Source: Gremmenia infestans
Taxonomy: Eukaryota > Ascomycota > Leotiomycetes > Helotiales > Hamatocanthoscyphaceae
Assembly: GCA_032629725.1 (NCBI GenBank)
Contig: JAFEVB010000004.1
Location: forward strand, 124,001 to 188,000
Direction of reading: 5' to 3'
DNA: 64,000 nt
Position 1 is the first letter of the stretch; every line of letters begins with the position of its first letter. A model generated the notes under the pieces. That model did not search any database and was not told the origin of the DNA. It saw only the letters and a program-made list of their open reading frames with translations. Both the position numbers and the translations under genes were made by a program. This document shows, one piece after another, positions 11,041 to 22,704 of this stretch.

Positions 11041-13157
11041 TGAAGCAGGCATTGCATTGCATTGCATTGCATTGCATTGCATTGCATTCCATTACATATG
11101 AGTAGATGCACATATAAATACTCTATCTCGACGCATAAGACAATCAAAATCATTTTTAGGATGTACCTAGGAATAGAGTTCCCTCTCTCTACCTCTAGTT
11201 AGATACACATAAACACGAAGCTATGTGTTATGCGCTATGCGAAGAGTCTATTCTCATAGCCTGCAATTTCTATTCTTATTCTTTACAAAGTGATATAAGA
11301 ATTATTCTTCTCTTCTTTCCTTTCCTTTCCTTTACCCCTCGTCTCAGTCAGCGCTGTCCGGGAAAGGAAAGTAAGTAGGCAGGTTGCTTGCTTGCAAGTT
11401 GCAGTCCAGACTCTTCTCCCACCAATCTGCTTTGATATATTTTCCCTTTCGTTTCATACCCCTCATTAATGCAGTTTATTTATCTCCCCTCTTCCCCCTT
11501 TCCGAAAAAGTATACAAATAAAAAAAGAAAGAATAACCTGAACTAGTTAGCGGTTTGCCTTGGGTTTTAATGATTGGTTATGTGCGCTTCATTTTGCTAG
11601 GTGGGGAGGTGGGTTTTGGCATTATTGCTGTTGTGAGTTTCTGACTTCTTTTTATAGATAGAAGGGTTTTTTGACCCGACTCTCAATTGCAAGGTAGAGG
11701 AGAAGGAGAAGGAGAAGGAGAAGGCGTTGATCAGGTTCACTGTGGTTAACCGAGTGGACCGGCCCCCGTAGTCAAGATAAAGGAGTGGAATCATTATATA
11801 GGAGCAAAGGGAGGGTGGGAAGAGCATGGATGGATGGATGATTTTGCTGTTGGATTATTTATTTGTTCGTTCGTTCATTCGTTTGTTTGTTAACTAAGAT
11901 GGATTTCCTTTCGTATGCTAGCTAACAGAACGCTTCGAGTTTAATATGCCGCGACTAAGTAACTCGCAATCATATTGACTTCTGTGGGTGAGCGTGAGCG
12001 ACAACCCGACAGGATGGGAAAGGCCCGGTCGCTTCTGTGTTTGAGGGATGTGGAAGTGGGGTTTGTGGGTGGGTTATATGATTTCGAGAGAGGGGAGGTG
12101 GAGGAAAGTGGGGTGTGTATTCACTTTTTGCTTGTTGCGAGAGGAGAGGTGATTAGTGGTTTGAAAGACACATTTTTGGAGAGTAGCGTTGGCCTTCAAT
12201 TTCCAACTTCCAATCTCCAACTTCCAGATTCTCCTCGGCATAATCCGCTACGCTAGTGCCGTTCACGTTTGCGGTTCCCGGTGCTATTTAAGGTCCTTGC
12301 TCACTTTCGCCCTTCCACTTTCTCTTGACCAACAAAATACAACGCAATCAACCTTCGAATCTAGGTTAAGGACGGGGGGGAGGGCATTGGGTGAGGGCGG
12401 GGAGCGGGGAATGAGTATGTAGTGTGTAGTGTGTGGGTATAATAAATATAAGTTTTAATCCATCGGTTTTTATTACTGTCAAATTACTCCTTGCTGTCAG
12501 AACTCTTTATACGGTTGCAGATAGTTATAGATAGGGTGAGCTGATTAGTGAATGGCAAAAGAGTAATGGCTCCCGCCGCCCCGACAGTTCTCGCGAAGTA
12601 GGTAGGGTATACCATATTCCTATCAGCGGGCAGAAGGAAAACCTGCTGCCTTGAAGAGATTGATGTCTTTAGTTTAAGTGGTAAGTTTCATAGGAGGAGG
12701 AATGAATTGTGATATATACCTTGTTGGAGAAGCTAAAATTGTATTGATCTCGCAATTTCAGGCACAGGTAGGGCGAGTTGAATGTTTGCGTTCATGACGG
12801 TAGTCAGTCTTGAGATGGGATTCTGAAGAGATTTATAGATTTGAGATTACGCTGAGTATAGGTCTCACACCATGTGTAGCAACCGGTTGCGGGTCTAATT
12901 CGAATGACAAAAATTTTTAATCCTAGCATTCCGAGAAGGTATGCATTTATTGTTCACTTGAGCTGAAATGCGGAGATTCAATTAATACATTATCTGACAT
13001 TTATTTAGGAGCTGGGAAAACTCCTATTCGCTGTTGGAGATCTTTTTAAAGCCCAGTGAAACTTTTCAACGCCTATAAATGACAAGCTCGAAACCTGATC
13101 TAGATCTTCTATTCCTCAGCTTGCTCTGCAAAATGAAAATTTTACCCATTTTCAACT
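11041..13157. other. Long repeat-rich intergenic region
   Basis: About 2.1 kb with no supported gene. It holds the GCATT pentamer array, a run of AAGGAG units (about 11697-11724), and GTTC/GTTT tetramer runs near 11865-11890. The open frames 11975-12256 and 12189-12422 have no recognisable features. Confidence 0.5.
11049..11088 (+). repeat. Pentanucleotide array (GCATT)8
   Basis: Eight perfect tandem copies of GCATT begin eight bases after the aminotransferase stop codon, so they lie in its 3' untranslated region. Confidence 0.97.
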
Positions 13158-14314
13158 TTAGCTCACCTTCTTCAAGGTCTCCGAAGCCAGCCTTCTGGAA
13201 TGGAACTTCTGTACCACTCTCTCATCTCTGGAATACTCCTGCTTGTACTTCTCCAGCATCTCTAGAGTAATATTCGAGCCACCACAAACCACAATAACAA
13301 CATTAAGCTTCGAGAAATCCTCGTCGCTGACGTCCGGGAAGAGGATAGTACGCAGCGTATCGTTGTAAGCAGAAGCAAGACTTACACCGCAAGCAGCCTC
13401 AACCACAATCCTCTCATCATCCGCAAAGCAAACGGCACCCATCGCTGCCTCCGCATCACTAAACACGCAACTCGTAACCTCCTTCCTCTTTGCCCACTCA
13501 AAAGCCTGGTTTGCGACCTGCGTCGCCCCCAAACTTGTCGCAATACTCGTAATAGCATCCAGCCGACTCAACTCCCCCCTTTCTAAACTCAACGCCAAAC
13601 TATGCGCTCCCTCTGTCTCAACAGCCATAACCTTGACCCCCTTCAACCCTCCCCCTTCCAAGCGTCCATGTTTCGACAACCCAGCCATAATACCAGCAAA
13701 AAGCCCGCCCCCGCCCACACTCACAACAATAGCATCATAGCCACCATACCCACACATCTGCCTCTCAACCTCATCAACCAACGTTCCATTCCCCTCCCAA
13801 ATATCCACATGATCAAACGGCGGCACATAAACCCCATCCTTATCCCCACCAATTAATTCCTCCCTCATATACGCATCCGCCTCGCTCCAATGGTTGCCCA
13901 CTTGCTTCACATCCGCACCTAGCGTTCGCAGCTTCGAGATCATCAGCGGAGAGGTGCTGAGCGGCACGACGATCGTGGCTGGGCGCTGCAGCGAGATGGC
14001 TGCTGTTGCGCAGGCGAGTCCCGCGTTGCCGCCGGATGAACAGTAGAAGTGGATGGGGTGTGAGGGGCCATGGCGGGCTATTGCTTTGCTCATTAGGTTA
14101 CCGACAGCGCGGGATTTGAAGGAGCCTGATGGTTGTAGGTTTTCAAGTTTGAGGAAGATGTTGCTGGGGGTGGGGTTAGTGGGGTAATTGGGGAAGAGGA
14201 GGTGGAGAGGACGAGGAAGAGCGCATACCATCCTGCTTCTCGGGAGAGGGCAGTTGAGCGGATGAGAGGGGTTTCGATCCAGGGTTTGGGGGGGAGGTTC
14301 GTGTTGGATCCCAT
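13158..14314 (-). CDS. CHA1: L-serine/L-threonine dehydratase, catabolic (CHA1-like)
   Basis: Fold type II PLP enzyme that deaminates serine (and threonine) to pyruvate (or 2-oxobutyrate). Two exons, 14314-14229 and 14163-13158, give 363 aa, the usual size for cytosolic fungal serine dehydratase, with no ACT regulatory domain. Motifs: Schiff-base lysine in QPSGSFKSR, asparagine-containing phosphate/substrate loop SSGGNAGLA, and the glycine-rich phosphate-binding loop SVGGGGLFAGI. The intron sits between REAG and NIFLKLENL and is confirmed by the continuous motif. Threonine dehydratase of the biosynthetic type is excluded by the missing C-terminal domain. Related PLP lyases (D-serine, cystathionine synthase) lack this combination. 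Confidence 0.9.
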
Positions 14315-15275
14315 GGTGACTGCTTGATATTGATCTTGTCTGGGGTTTTCAAGTGAAGAAGAGATGAACCGAGACTAATATATATGTTTTAAAGAAAGAA
14401 AGAGATAGGAAAACTTTGAGATAATGGAGATATACCAAACTGTTAGAGCAAAGGGCACTTTTGTCAGATAATGTCAAGACATGTGGCTGACAGGGCGCAA
14501 AGCGGGTAATGATGGAAAGTTTGACCAAGCGGTCGTCCAGATAAGACGATAAGAATTTGGGGCCATGCACGTAACTTTCAGGGGTAGCAAGCCGACGCCA
14601 ACCGTAAAGTAACCCCTCCTTTTACAAAGTTATAGGGTAATCTATAGAGTAATAGTACCACTTATGCTAATTATAAACAGTATGATTCCCTGGATTAAAG
14701 ACTCACAGCTCCATGGAACTTCCTCTTCAGACTGGTGAAGTCTCCCACTTAGTCAGTGAAACCAATCATTGGTTGTCTAGCAAGGTTTCATTTGAGCAGA
14801 TCTTTGAACACAATACCCCAAGGATTTCCCTTTACAGCTATATGATTCAGCATGCTCTAATCTTGTAGTCATTATTAATGGAGAAATGACTATGTGCAGC
14901 CTGCAGGAGCTTTCTCGTTCTTCTCATTCGCGTGCAAGGAGTTCTGAATCATGTCTTTGGTCTCTTGGTGTAGTTCAATCGGGTGGTGACTTACCACTTG
15001 GCGCTGAACGCATTTGGTATGAGATCCCAAGATGTTTGGAGGCAAGGAGATGAAGAGGGTGTAATAGAAATGTGTTGAAATTGTGTTTTCTAAATCCCTT
15101 TGAGGTTGTGTCACAACCACAGCCAGATTCTTGACAAATCGCAGAAGCGAGATAAAGTAGAGGAATCTGGGACGGAAGAAGGGATTCTCCAACAATAATA
15201 TACAGTATTTATTACAGAGTGGTATCAGACCAAAATTACAGTATGGTATTTGCAAAACATGAACATCGACTTCCA
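14315..15275. other. Intergenic spacer
   Basis: Promoter side of the serine dehydratase gene and 3' side of the tRNA synthetase gene. The reverse-strand frame 14890-15279 overlaps the synthetase stop and has no family features. Confidence 0.5.
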
Positions 15276-17221
15276 TCATGTCTCAACACTCAGCGGAGGA
15301 AACAACGAATCAAAATCATGTTTGCCCGGGGACAACTTCGGCGTCCCGTATGTATAATCAGCGTCCAATCGAGCATATTCGAAAGTCCGTCGCGACTCGT
15401 CTACGCCCATCATATCAAGGAGTTGTGCGGCTTTCGTCGGCATGTATGGCTGGAGAAGGATGCCGACGATGCGGATAGCTTCTGCGCAGTGGAAGACGGT
15501 GCGTTCTATTTTGCGGGCGTTCTTGTCTGCTTCTTGCAGCTCTTGATATTTGTCGACTAACACTGGAGAACGTCTGACGGCCCTACTTCCATGCTCGCCA
15601 ACGGCATTTTGTGGTTTCATATCCTGACTCTTTGCAAGCGTCCAAGGTGCACAGTTTTGGAGGTACTTGTTCGTCTGTTGAAAGATTAGTAGAGTGAGAG
15701 TCAGAGCTGGATTCTACATACGAAGTAAACAGCATCCATAATAAGCTGCAATGCTGCTCCAGGATCCAGCTGCTCCATTTTGATGTTGACAAGCCTGGCA
15801 AGATCACTCAACATGGCGGCCTGCTCCTTGGTGTAGCTTGCGCCTCTGCGTAGCGTTCCATCTCTGGCTGCCTCGACCGCTTGCTTTACACTCCAGATCT
15901 TAGGCCTTGTGATTCTACTCACAAGATTGCCAATACCTCCCTGCAGGCCCTTCTTGTATCTCTCCACAATCAGATGATTCCCGTAATCCGAGTCATTCTT
16001 GATGCCACCGTCGTGCGCAAGATAATACCTCATCACGTCGATTCCGAACCGATCTATAGCGAAGAGTGGATTGACCACGTTGCCAGTAGATTTAGCCATC
16101 TTTTGATTCCCCAAAGTCCAGTGAGCATGGGCGAGAATCTTCTTTGGTAGTGGTATGTCCAACGCGAGGAGAAAAGCTGGCCAGTATATGCAATGGAATC
16201 GAACGATGTCTTTCCCAATAACGTGCACATCTGCTGGCCATCCTCCCGCTGACCCCTTTCCTGGCGTCCATGGATATCCTGCTTTGGTGATATAGCTGAC
16301 GAGGGCATCAAGCCAGACGTAAATAGTTTGGCTCGGATCATCAGGGACCCGTATTCCCCAGCTCAGTCTTTCCACGGGACGAGATATAGATAGATCTTCC
16401 AAGCCAGCCGAGACCCATTGGACAACATCATTCATTCGGGTCGCAGGCACTAAAAACTCCGGATTTTCCTTGTAGAACTCAAGCAGACGGTCCTTGAAGG
16501 CAGATAATCGAAAATGGTAATTTGATTCAGAGGTCCATTCCACCTCTTTACCAGTCTCCTGGGACGCCATAAAGGTCTTCCCCGTCTGTGGATCTAGTCG
16601 TTTCTCAATCACAGATTCTGGATAATACGTCTCGTCACTGACGCAATACCACCCTTGATGTTTCGACTCATATATGTATCCCCTAGCCTTCAACAAATAC
16701 CAAAAGTACTGCACCGCTTCCTTGTGATCCTCATCCGAGGTCCTCACAAAATGGTCATAGGACAGATCCGCTCGTTCCGCCAATTCCAAGAACCTTTGTG
16801 ATGTTAAATCGCAGAACTCTTTCGGTGGAATATTGGCTTTGGCTGCCGCCTGTTGGATTTTCATTCCGTGTTCGTCGGTTCCGGTACATAAAATGGCCTT
16901 CTTCCCTTGCAAGACCTGCCAACGTTTGAGGATGTCCGAGAGGACCATTGTGTAGAGGTGTCCGACATGAGGGGCTAGGGGCAAGCTTGTCAGTCAGCAG
17001 GTTCATGAAGGAGACATGAATGGAGAGCTACCGGCATTAACGTAGAAAATCGGGGAGGTGATATAGTATGGCTTTTCGAAAGCGCGCGGAGAACTGGAAA
17101 ATGATGCTCTTAAAGGGCTTTTTATGCTGCAGGAAATGCATATCAAAGGTCCTCTCCACCTGTTCGTCACCCTGGGCCGCAATTGGCCTCGAAAGTTTGA
17201 GGGTAAACTACGAATACTCAT
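15276..17221 (-). CDS. MSM1: Methionyl-tRNA synthetase, mitochondrial
   Basis: Charges mitochondrial tRNA-Met. Exons 17221-17032, 16974-15722 and 15674-15276 give 613 aa. The first ~45 residues are basic and Ser/Arg-rich, ending around SFSSSPRAF, which is a good mitochondrial targeting sequence. The class I signature appears as APHVGHLYT (HIGH box, created by splicing) and KMAKSTGN (KMSKS box, with the common K-M-A variant). The connective peptide lacks a full zinc knuckle, as in single-domain mitochondrial enzymes, and the C-terminal part is the anticodon-binding helical domain. It is transcribed away from the mRNA export factor gene, with only 240 bases between the two start codons. Confidence 0.95.
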
Positions 17222-17461
17222 AGTTGATATCAGTCGCGTCCTAGTGTGCCTGCATTGACAAAAGATTCATGCATGTCCTCGAGCGGAATTGCGGCCGCAA
17301 ATCCCGCACAAGGCTACTATTGTCACGAAATGACATCCAGAAAGAATCAATTTTCCAGAAAGTTCAACCTTCCCACATCATCAAACATTTGCATCTAAGC
17401 ACACCCCAAAAGCTATAAATTCGTTTCAGTACGTCTAACATTCGGCGTGTCTACACCCAAA
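17222..17461. promoter_or_regulatory. Divergent promoter, MSM1 / MTR2-like
   Basis: The 240 bases between the two ATGs must contain both 5' leaders and core promoters. It includes a palindromic NotI-like GC octamer (GCGGCCGC) near 17291-17298. No specific factor site was identified. Confidence 0.55.
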
Positions 17462-18338
17462 ATGACCGACATTTCTGAAAACACCGAGGTCAAAGTAGCT
17501 GTTGAAGGTAGAAAACCCCCCCCCCATGTTCGTTACCTTGACTAACAGCTCTCATAGCTGCCGACATATTTGTGAATAGTTACTACAAAACATGGAACAA
17601 GGAGAGTGGAGGCAAAGAATTGTCACATTTCTACGTAAAAGTCAATCCCGAATCTCCACTCAAACCAGATATCACCATCAACGGCAACATTGTTGTAAGT
17701 CTCACATGGTCAGAATGATCTGTAGTATTTAATCTCCTGTTCTATGCTGACTAGGATATTTTTTGATGAATAGGAAGACCCTACAGACCTGGAAGGTTTA
17801 CATCGCAGTCAGCCGTAAGTTGATTGGGAGACCCCTTCCATCCAGGCGTGTTCATGAGACATGTTTTTCTTGAATGTTCCTATTCTAGTGATATCTCAAC
17901 ACCTAATATTTTCCCGAAACACCTTGAAGAAGAAATACTTATTCAGCTTGCAGGTCCAAAACCCACTACGAGGTCGAGGCATTTGATTGTCAGGTCGTCA
18001 ATACGAATTTTACAGTCGGCGCCCCGGAGACTCTATTAGAAGGGAATCCAGCTGGAAAGAAGATGAGCATCCTGGTGATGGTCAGTGGGAGTGTGAAGTA
18101 CGCAGAGTAAGTAATTGGAAACCCAAGCATGTCATACCCTGGTCTATTCAAAATCTAGTCCGCGGTTCCCTACCGAAGATTCTGGATTAATACTGACTGC
18201 CTTTATTTTAGCGCCGAGGAAACTCGCGGATTCGTTGATAATGTGTTGCTGGTTCCTAACTGGGATATAACAAAGAAGAATGAAAAGGAGAAGAAAAAAT
18301 GGCTAGTCCAGAGCCAGACTTTTAGATTGGTACTCTGA
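17462..18338 (+). CDS. MTR2: NTF2-like mRNA export factor (Mtr2/NXT1 type)
   Basis: Small partner of the mRNA exporter Mex67/TAP; the heterodimer ferries mRNA through the nuclear pore. Five exons (17462-17507, 17558-17694, 17774-17814, 17954-18106, 18212-18338) give 167 aa, typical for the family. The sequence fits an NTF2 fold: N-terminal helices (residues ~12-27), a curved sheet, and a C-terminal strand with FVDNVLLVPNWD and the final QSQTFRLVL. The assignment to Mtr2 rather than Ntf2 rests on length and the C-terminal strand pattern. A C-rich run follows the first donor. The gene is intron-dense for its size, like other small housekeeping genes here (RPL38, RPB11). Confidence 0.8.
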
Positions 18339-19281
18339 GCGTAACGTCCCCTTAAATCAAGTATTCACGAATGTCTGCAAAACACATGTAACTACCCAGA
18401 AACATCAGCGGTCTTTCAACAACACTGATCATATGCTGGAGAACCAAAATTACACCAGGTCGAGGGAAGGATCGCGAACGAAGCTTTCGGTCAAGAAACA
18501 TGGTCCAGGAATACCACCAAACTCTACAAGAATCGATTCTTTCGAGTAAACAGCACCAACCCAGTTTACGAAGTCGCCCGAGCTCCGACGTGAGAGGGCT
18601 TTGGGTCTTGGTGCTCAACTCTTATGAGATACTATTAAGCCAATGAATTGCAAGTCACTCGAGAGTAAAGCAGTATACGAAGAAAACTTGCCTCTTACCA
18701 GTGTATAATAAGTGAACCTGCTGGAGAACAAATCTTACTTTTCACCCTTTGTTACATTCAATTCAACCCGATCCATGAACCTCTGTTTATCTTCACGCAC
18801 ATCCCACTTTTAAAGACTTGTGTGTTGCATTTATTCACTGGCCGTCTCCGTAAAAAGCATTGCATCTCTTTCTCGTCTTCAACTTCAACTTCTCCCACCT
18901 TTATACTCCACCTTGACCAAAACAACCGCGACCGCAACCAGTTTCATCATTCTAGCCATCGACGTTCTCGTTATACTATTACTTTGCCCTCGCATGGCCT
19001 CTTGCATCTAGTCCTGCGACCCACAATCCCGCGACCTAGGTTGTGTGATCTCCACTTCGTTTTCAGCTTCTTTCCTCTCCATTCAATTTCTGTGTGGTCT
19101 TAATTTGGCTCCCAACTTCACGTCGGAAATCAAGCTTCTCTTCTGACTGGTTTGATCATAGCTGCTAGGTAAGCTACTGAAACCCGTAACGTACTCCTTG
19201 AATTCCTATTGACTTGTTCCAGAGCATCCTCAGTCTCAAAAAAATCCATTGGATTCACCCATCGCCTAAAACCTCGTTACC
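18339..19281. other. Intergenic region and leader of the DUF7918-like gene
   Basis: About 0.9 kb. The part from 18720 is pyrimidine-rich and probably transcribed as 5' leader; a GTAAGC at 19168 and a CAG at 19222 could delimit a leader intron. No protein gene seen. Confidence 0.4.
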
Positions 19282-21522
19282 ATGAAATTCAAAGCTACCA
19301 CCCCCGGAGGCGATATTGTCAAAGGCGAAGTCCTGCTTCAGATCGATGAAGAGGATGCGAAAGAATTCGAGCTTCTCGCTGATGGTAACAAATTCGGCTG
19401 CTACGTCTTGACCAAACCAGGCGACGCCCTTATAGCACGTTCCGCTGTAGCCTTGTCATCTGACGTTGAAGAGTTCGTTGATGTTGTAGTTGATGGCGTT
19501 TTACGTGCTACTTCGGTGATCAAGAAGGGAGCAGAGAAGGGCAAGAAGGCCACTGTTCACAAACCTGTGTTCGAGAAAGTCCTATTCTATAGGTATGAGA
19601 ATGGGAAGAAGAAGGGTCTTAAAGGTTTGGCAATTCCTCTTGTATGTTTCAATGCACGTGCTAATATCTTCAGTTGGACCGATGGAGGCCACGGCTCGCG
19701 AGAATGTCTCAGAGCTTCCTGGTACACCACTATCTACTGTCGGTACTATTCAGCTACAATTCTGGCGCAAGTATCCGGAGGACGATGCAGAGTCCACTGC
19801 TGACTCTGACTCTGCGGCTGAGACTGTCAAGAGAGCGCCTAATTTCGAAGAATCCCACCGTTGGTCAGACCTGAAGCTATCAACTGAGGCCTCTGTCTCG
19901 GAATTTGAAGTCGGGTGAGTACTTATAAATTCCCCCTTTCGTTCTCACCATAGCTAACAGACCCAGACTTTCTGGTGGAACTCAGAACTGGAAGGTTGCT
20001 AAGGACCGTCTTTTAGAGGAGCGTAACGGCTTCAAGTTCTTTGCCTCCTGTACATTCCGTCTCGCTTCATCCGAGGCCATCCGCAAAATGGATCTCAGCG
20101 TCCCTGCTCCGGATCTACTTGCGGCAGACCAGAAGGAAGTCATTCTCACCTTGTCCGAAACTCCGAAGGAAGATAGTGCTGAGAAACTCACTCCTGCCAT
20201 GGGCAATGAAGACAGCGAAGGCCCTGGTGCTCTAGTTGACATGAGCCTAGGCCAAGAGCTCGCTTCTGTTGAATCAAAGACACCATCTAGCAAAGATGCG
20301 TTACCTACCATCAAGAACAAGGAGCCACACCATGCCAAATCGAAGCTTAGTGTTGAATTATTGCAGCATCCTGAAGTTGAGGGCGACGAGATCATGGAGC
20401 AATTCGATGCTATCAATTCCAGGATCCTCAGCGGCCTTCTTCCCGTGGCTTTAAGTGAGTCTTCGGAAAAGAAGAAGCCACTTAAAAAGAGGAAGCCTGC
20501 AGTGTTACGTGGCATGCCAGGCGGCCCTGCTAATAAAGCAGTCAAAGGCAGAGCGTTAACTGAAGAGCGTCAATCTACTCCATCCAAGAGACAGCTTTCC
20601 GTTGCTGCGACAGAACCAATTGCGAAGCCAAATAAGGAGTTCGAGGAGTATGATGGTATCTTTCAATCCATGAGAGATGACTCACCTGCAACCTTGCCTA
20701 TTAAGACTGTCGATGCTGATGTTGATGGAAAGTCTAAACGTCCCACTGCGGGTCAGGAGCCTCTAACACCACCTCCATCAGCCAGAAAGCCTTATCAACC
20801 AGCTTCACAAAAAGTCATCCTTGCTAACGTTAACACTAATATACCTGAGCTTGAGATCCTGGGCGAGGAGCATTCTGTCACTAAAGTCGAACCTCAAGCT
20901 CAAATTGAAGACGCTACTCGAGACCAGATCACTAGCCAGGGCATCCCACTACAGGCGCCAGATCAACCAGTTCTACAAGACCAAGACCAAGCACCTCCTC
21001 GCTTACAGGTTCTCCACCAAGACCAAGAAGAGCCTCAGACCCCTAACAATCAACGAATAGGGCCCCTCTCCCCAAGCCTTGGCAGCAGCCCTGTCTTCAA
21101 TCCCAGACGTCGCGTCGATCATACCTCACGCAGTGTTTCTCCCAGCCCAATTCCGTTCACCTTCAACGAGCTAAAGCGCAAATCCATTGCTATTAGCGAT
21201 AGTAACATTAACATTCCCACGGAAAGCAGCCAGCCCCGAAAGCGATCGACCACGGAAGATTTCCAGCGTAGGACGGTAGCCGCCCAAGCCCGTCTCGCGG
21301 CTGCGCGCGAGGAGAAGCAGAGGCTTGTGGAGGAAACTAAAGGGGCGTTGGCGTATGAGGCGGAGGGGGAGAAGGTTCTGCAGCTTGAGATGGAGGCTCT
21401 GGAAATGGAGCGGGGAAATGAAGAGGCGAAGGTAAGCAAGCAAAGTTCGCGATTTTAAAGAGGGGAGGTCAGTACTAACGGTTACATACACGTAGGCGAA
21501 GATTGCTGCTATTTACTCTTGA
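19282..21522 (+). CDS. DUF7918-like protein with long disordered tail
   Basis: Unknown function. Exons 19282-19624, 19674-19914, 19967-21431 and 21496-21522 give 691 aa. Residues 1-~210 are a compact beta-rich region (start MKFKATTPGGDIVKGEV, later TVGTIQLQFWRKY) that resembles the N-terminal domain of fungal DUF7918 proteins. The remainder is low-complexity, charged and Pro/Ser/Gln-rich, with acidic patches and a final ~60-residue Glu/Ala/Arg-rich helix likely to form a coiled coil. Removing the last intron changes the C-terminus to KAKIAAIYS. The first donor (GTTTGG) is weak; a stronger GTATGT 17 bases downstream would leave a 32-base intron and break the frame, so I prefer the weak one. 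Composition suggests a nuclear or chromatin-associated protein, but that is inference. Confidence 0.7.
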
Positions 21523-22008
21523 ATGAATCTTTGCCCCTGGGCTGGGATCTCAATTCACAAGCAAGTCAGTACAGACAGATCGATGTCATCTTGAAGTCTT
21601 TCTGCACATGAGTCGTGACTGATCCGTCGCTATTCATTATCAACATATATTTTGTTTTTCGGGCGTTTAAGGATTATCGCAAGTCTTTTTGAAGATATGC
21701 AACCGTGGACGGACGTAGGGGACGGGGGAGTGGGGCATTCTCATGATGGTATGCTATGCAAAAAAGAAGCCGATGGAGAGATCCGGCGAGGAGGTATCAT
21801 ACACAGATATGGAGTTCAGAGCATAAAAATGATAATATCAATATGAAAAAGTTACCCCTGAAACATAAGACGTACTATATGTATTCAATAATCTGTCGCT
21901 CTTAACACCACTTTGTAGACGCATATATACTCCAACTTCCTCTAAAGGATTGTGTTCCCTCCAAACGCTAGAATCCCTCATCGTAGAATCGTATTCACAT
22001 CATCTGCC
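21523..22008. other. Convergent 3' spacer
   Basis: Between two genes transcribed towards each other; AT-rich, no coding signal. Confidence 0.5.
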
Positions 22009-22704
22009 TCAATTGGCAGCCGTGGTGGCAACTTGAGGGGCCTTGCAGTACACCTTATGTCTCGCACTCCAATCCTTCTTCTGGCACTCCTTTCCGCAAT
22101 AGAAAGCAGACTTGCATCTAGCACAGGGTTTAAGGTCCGCCCGCTTGGAGAATTGGCAGGCCATCGATTCCGGGCACTTTTCAACACCAATCAGCAAATG
22201 TCTACACTAGCTAGTACACGATACGAGAAATAGAAATAGAAATAGAAATAGAAATATTCACATCAAAATGCGAGCAGATCATATGGTTAGGAGCGCCCTT
22301 TGTGCGCCAATGAATCGCCTTTTCGAAATCCCCCTTCGTCTCAAAAAGTCGACCGAGATTGTCTCGCGTGCAAGCCGTGTCGAAATTATCCCACGCTACT
22401 TTGCAGTCAGTTATTAACCACCCGCAGTATATCCCCACTTCCCCTAATATCAAATACATTACATACCTTCTCGTACAAAAGCAGCCTTCTCCAACTGCTC
22501 TTGCGCTTCGTCCAGCTTCCCCATCTTGATATACAGCTCGCCCAATCCGTTTCTGGTAATAGCCACGGCGACCGGGTTCTCGAGGGGACCAGCGAGCTTC
22601 ATTTCGAGTGCCTCGAGGTGCTTGGCTTCTGCACCGACATAGTTGCCGGCTCCCTCGAGCTGGATGGCTTGGTTGTTGAGGGGCGCGGCTAGGATTATAT
22701 TCAT
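22009..22704 (-). CDS. TPR and MYND zinc-finger protein
   Basis: Three exons (22704-22467, 22398-22262, 22206-22009) give 190 aa. Residues ~8-110 contain tetratricopeptide-like helical pairs (NNQAIQLEGAGNYVGAEAKH, LGELYIKMGKLDEAQEQLEK, LGRLFETKGDFEKAIHW). The C-terminus is a MYND finger: CARCKSAFYCGKECQKKDW followed by a histidine and a final cysteine. Small TPR+MYND proteins of this kind are common in fungi and probably act as protein-protein adaptors; no methyltransferase (SET) domain is present. Intron 2 contains a hexamer microsatellite, and three AG dinucleotides lie close together at its 3' end; only the first gives an open frame into the finger. Confidence 0.8.
22227..22257 (+). repeat. 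Hexanucleotide microsatellite (GAAATA)n inside an intron
   Basis: About five copies, read as TATTTC repeats on the coding strand, occupying most of intron 2 of the MYND gene between donor and branch region. Confidence 0.9.

Noticed and set aside
20821..21060. Forward frame within the tail of the DUF7918-like protein
   Set aside because: Out of frame with the continuous 1.4-kb exon.
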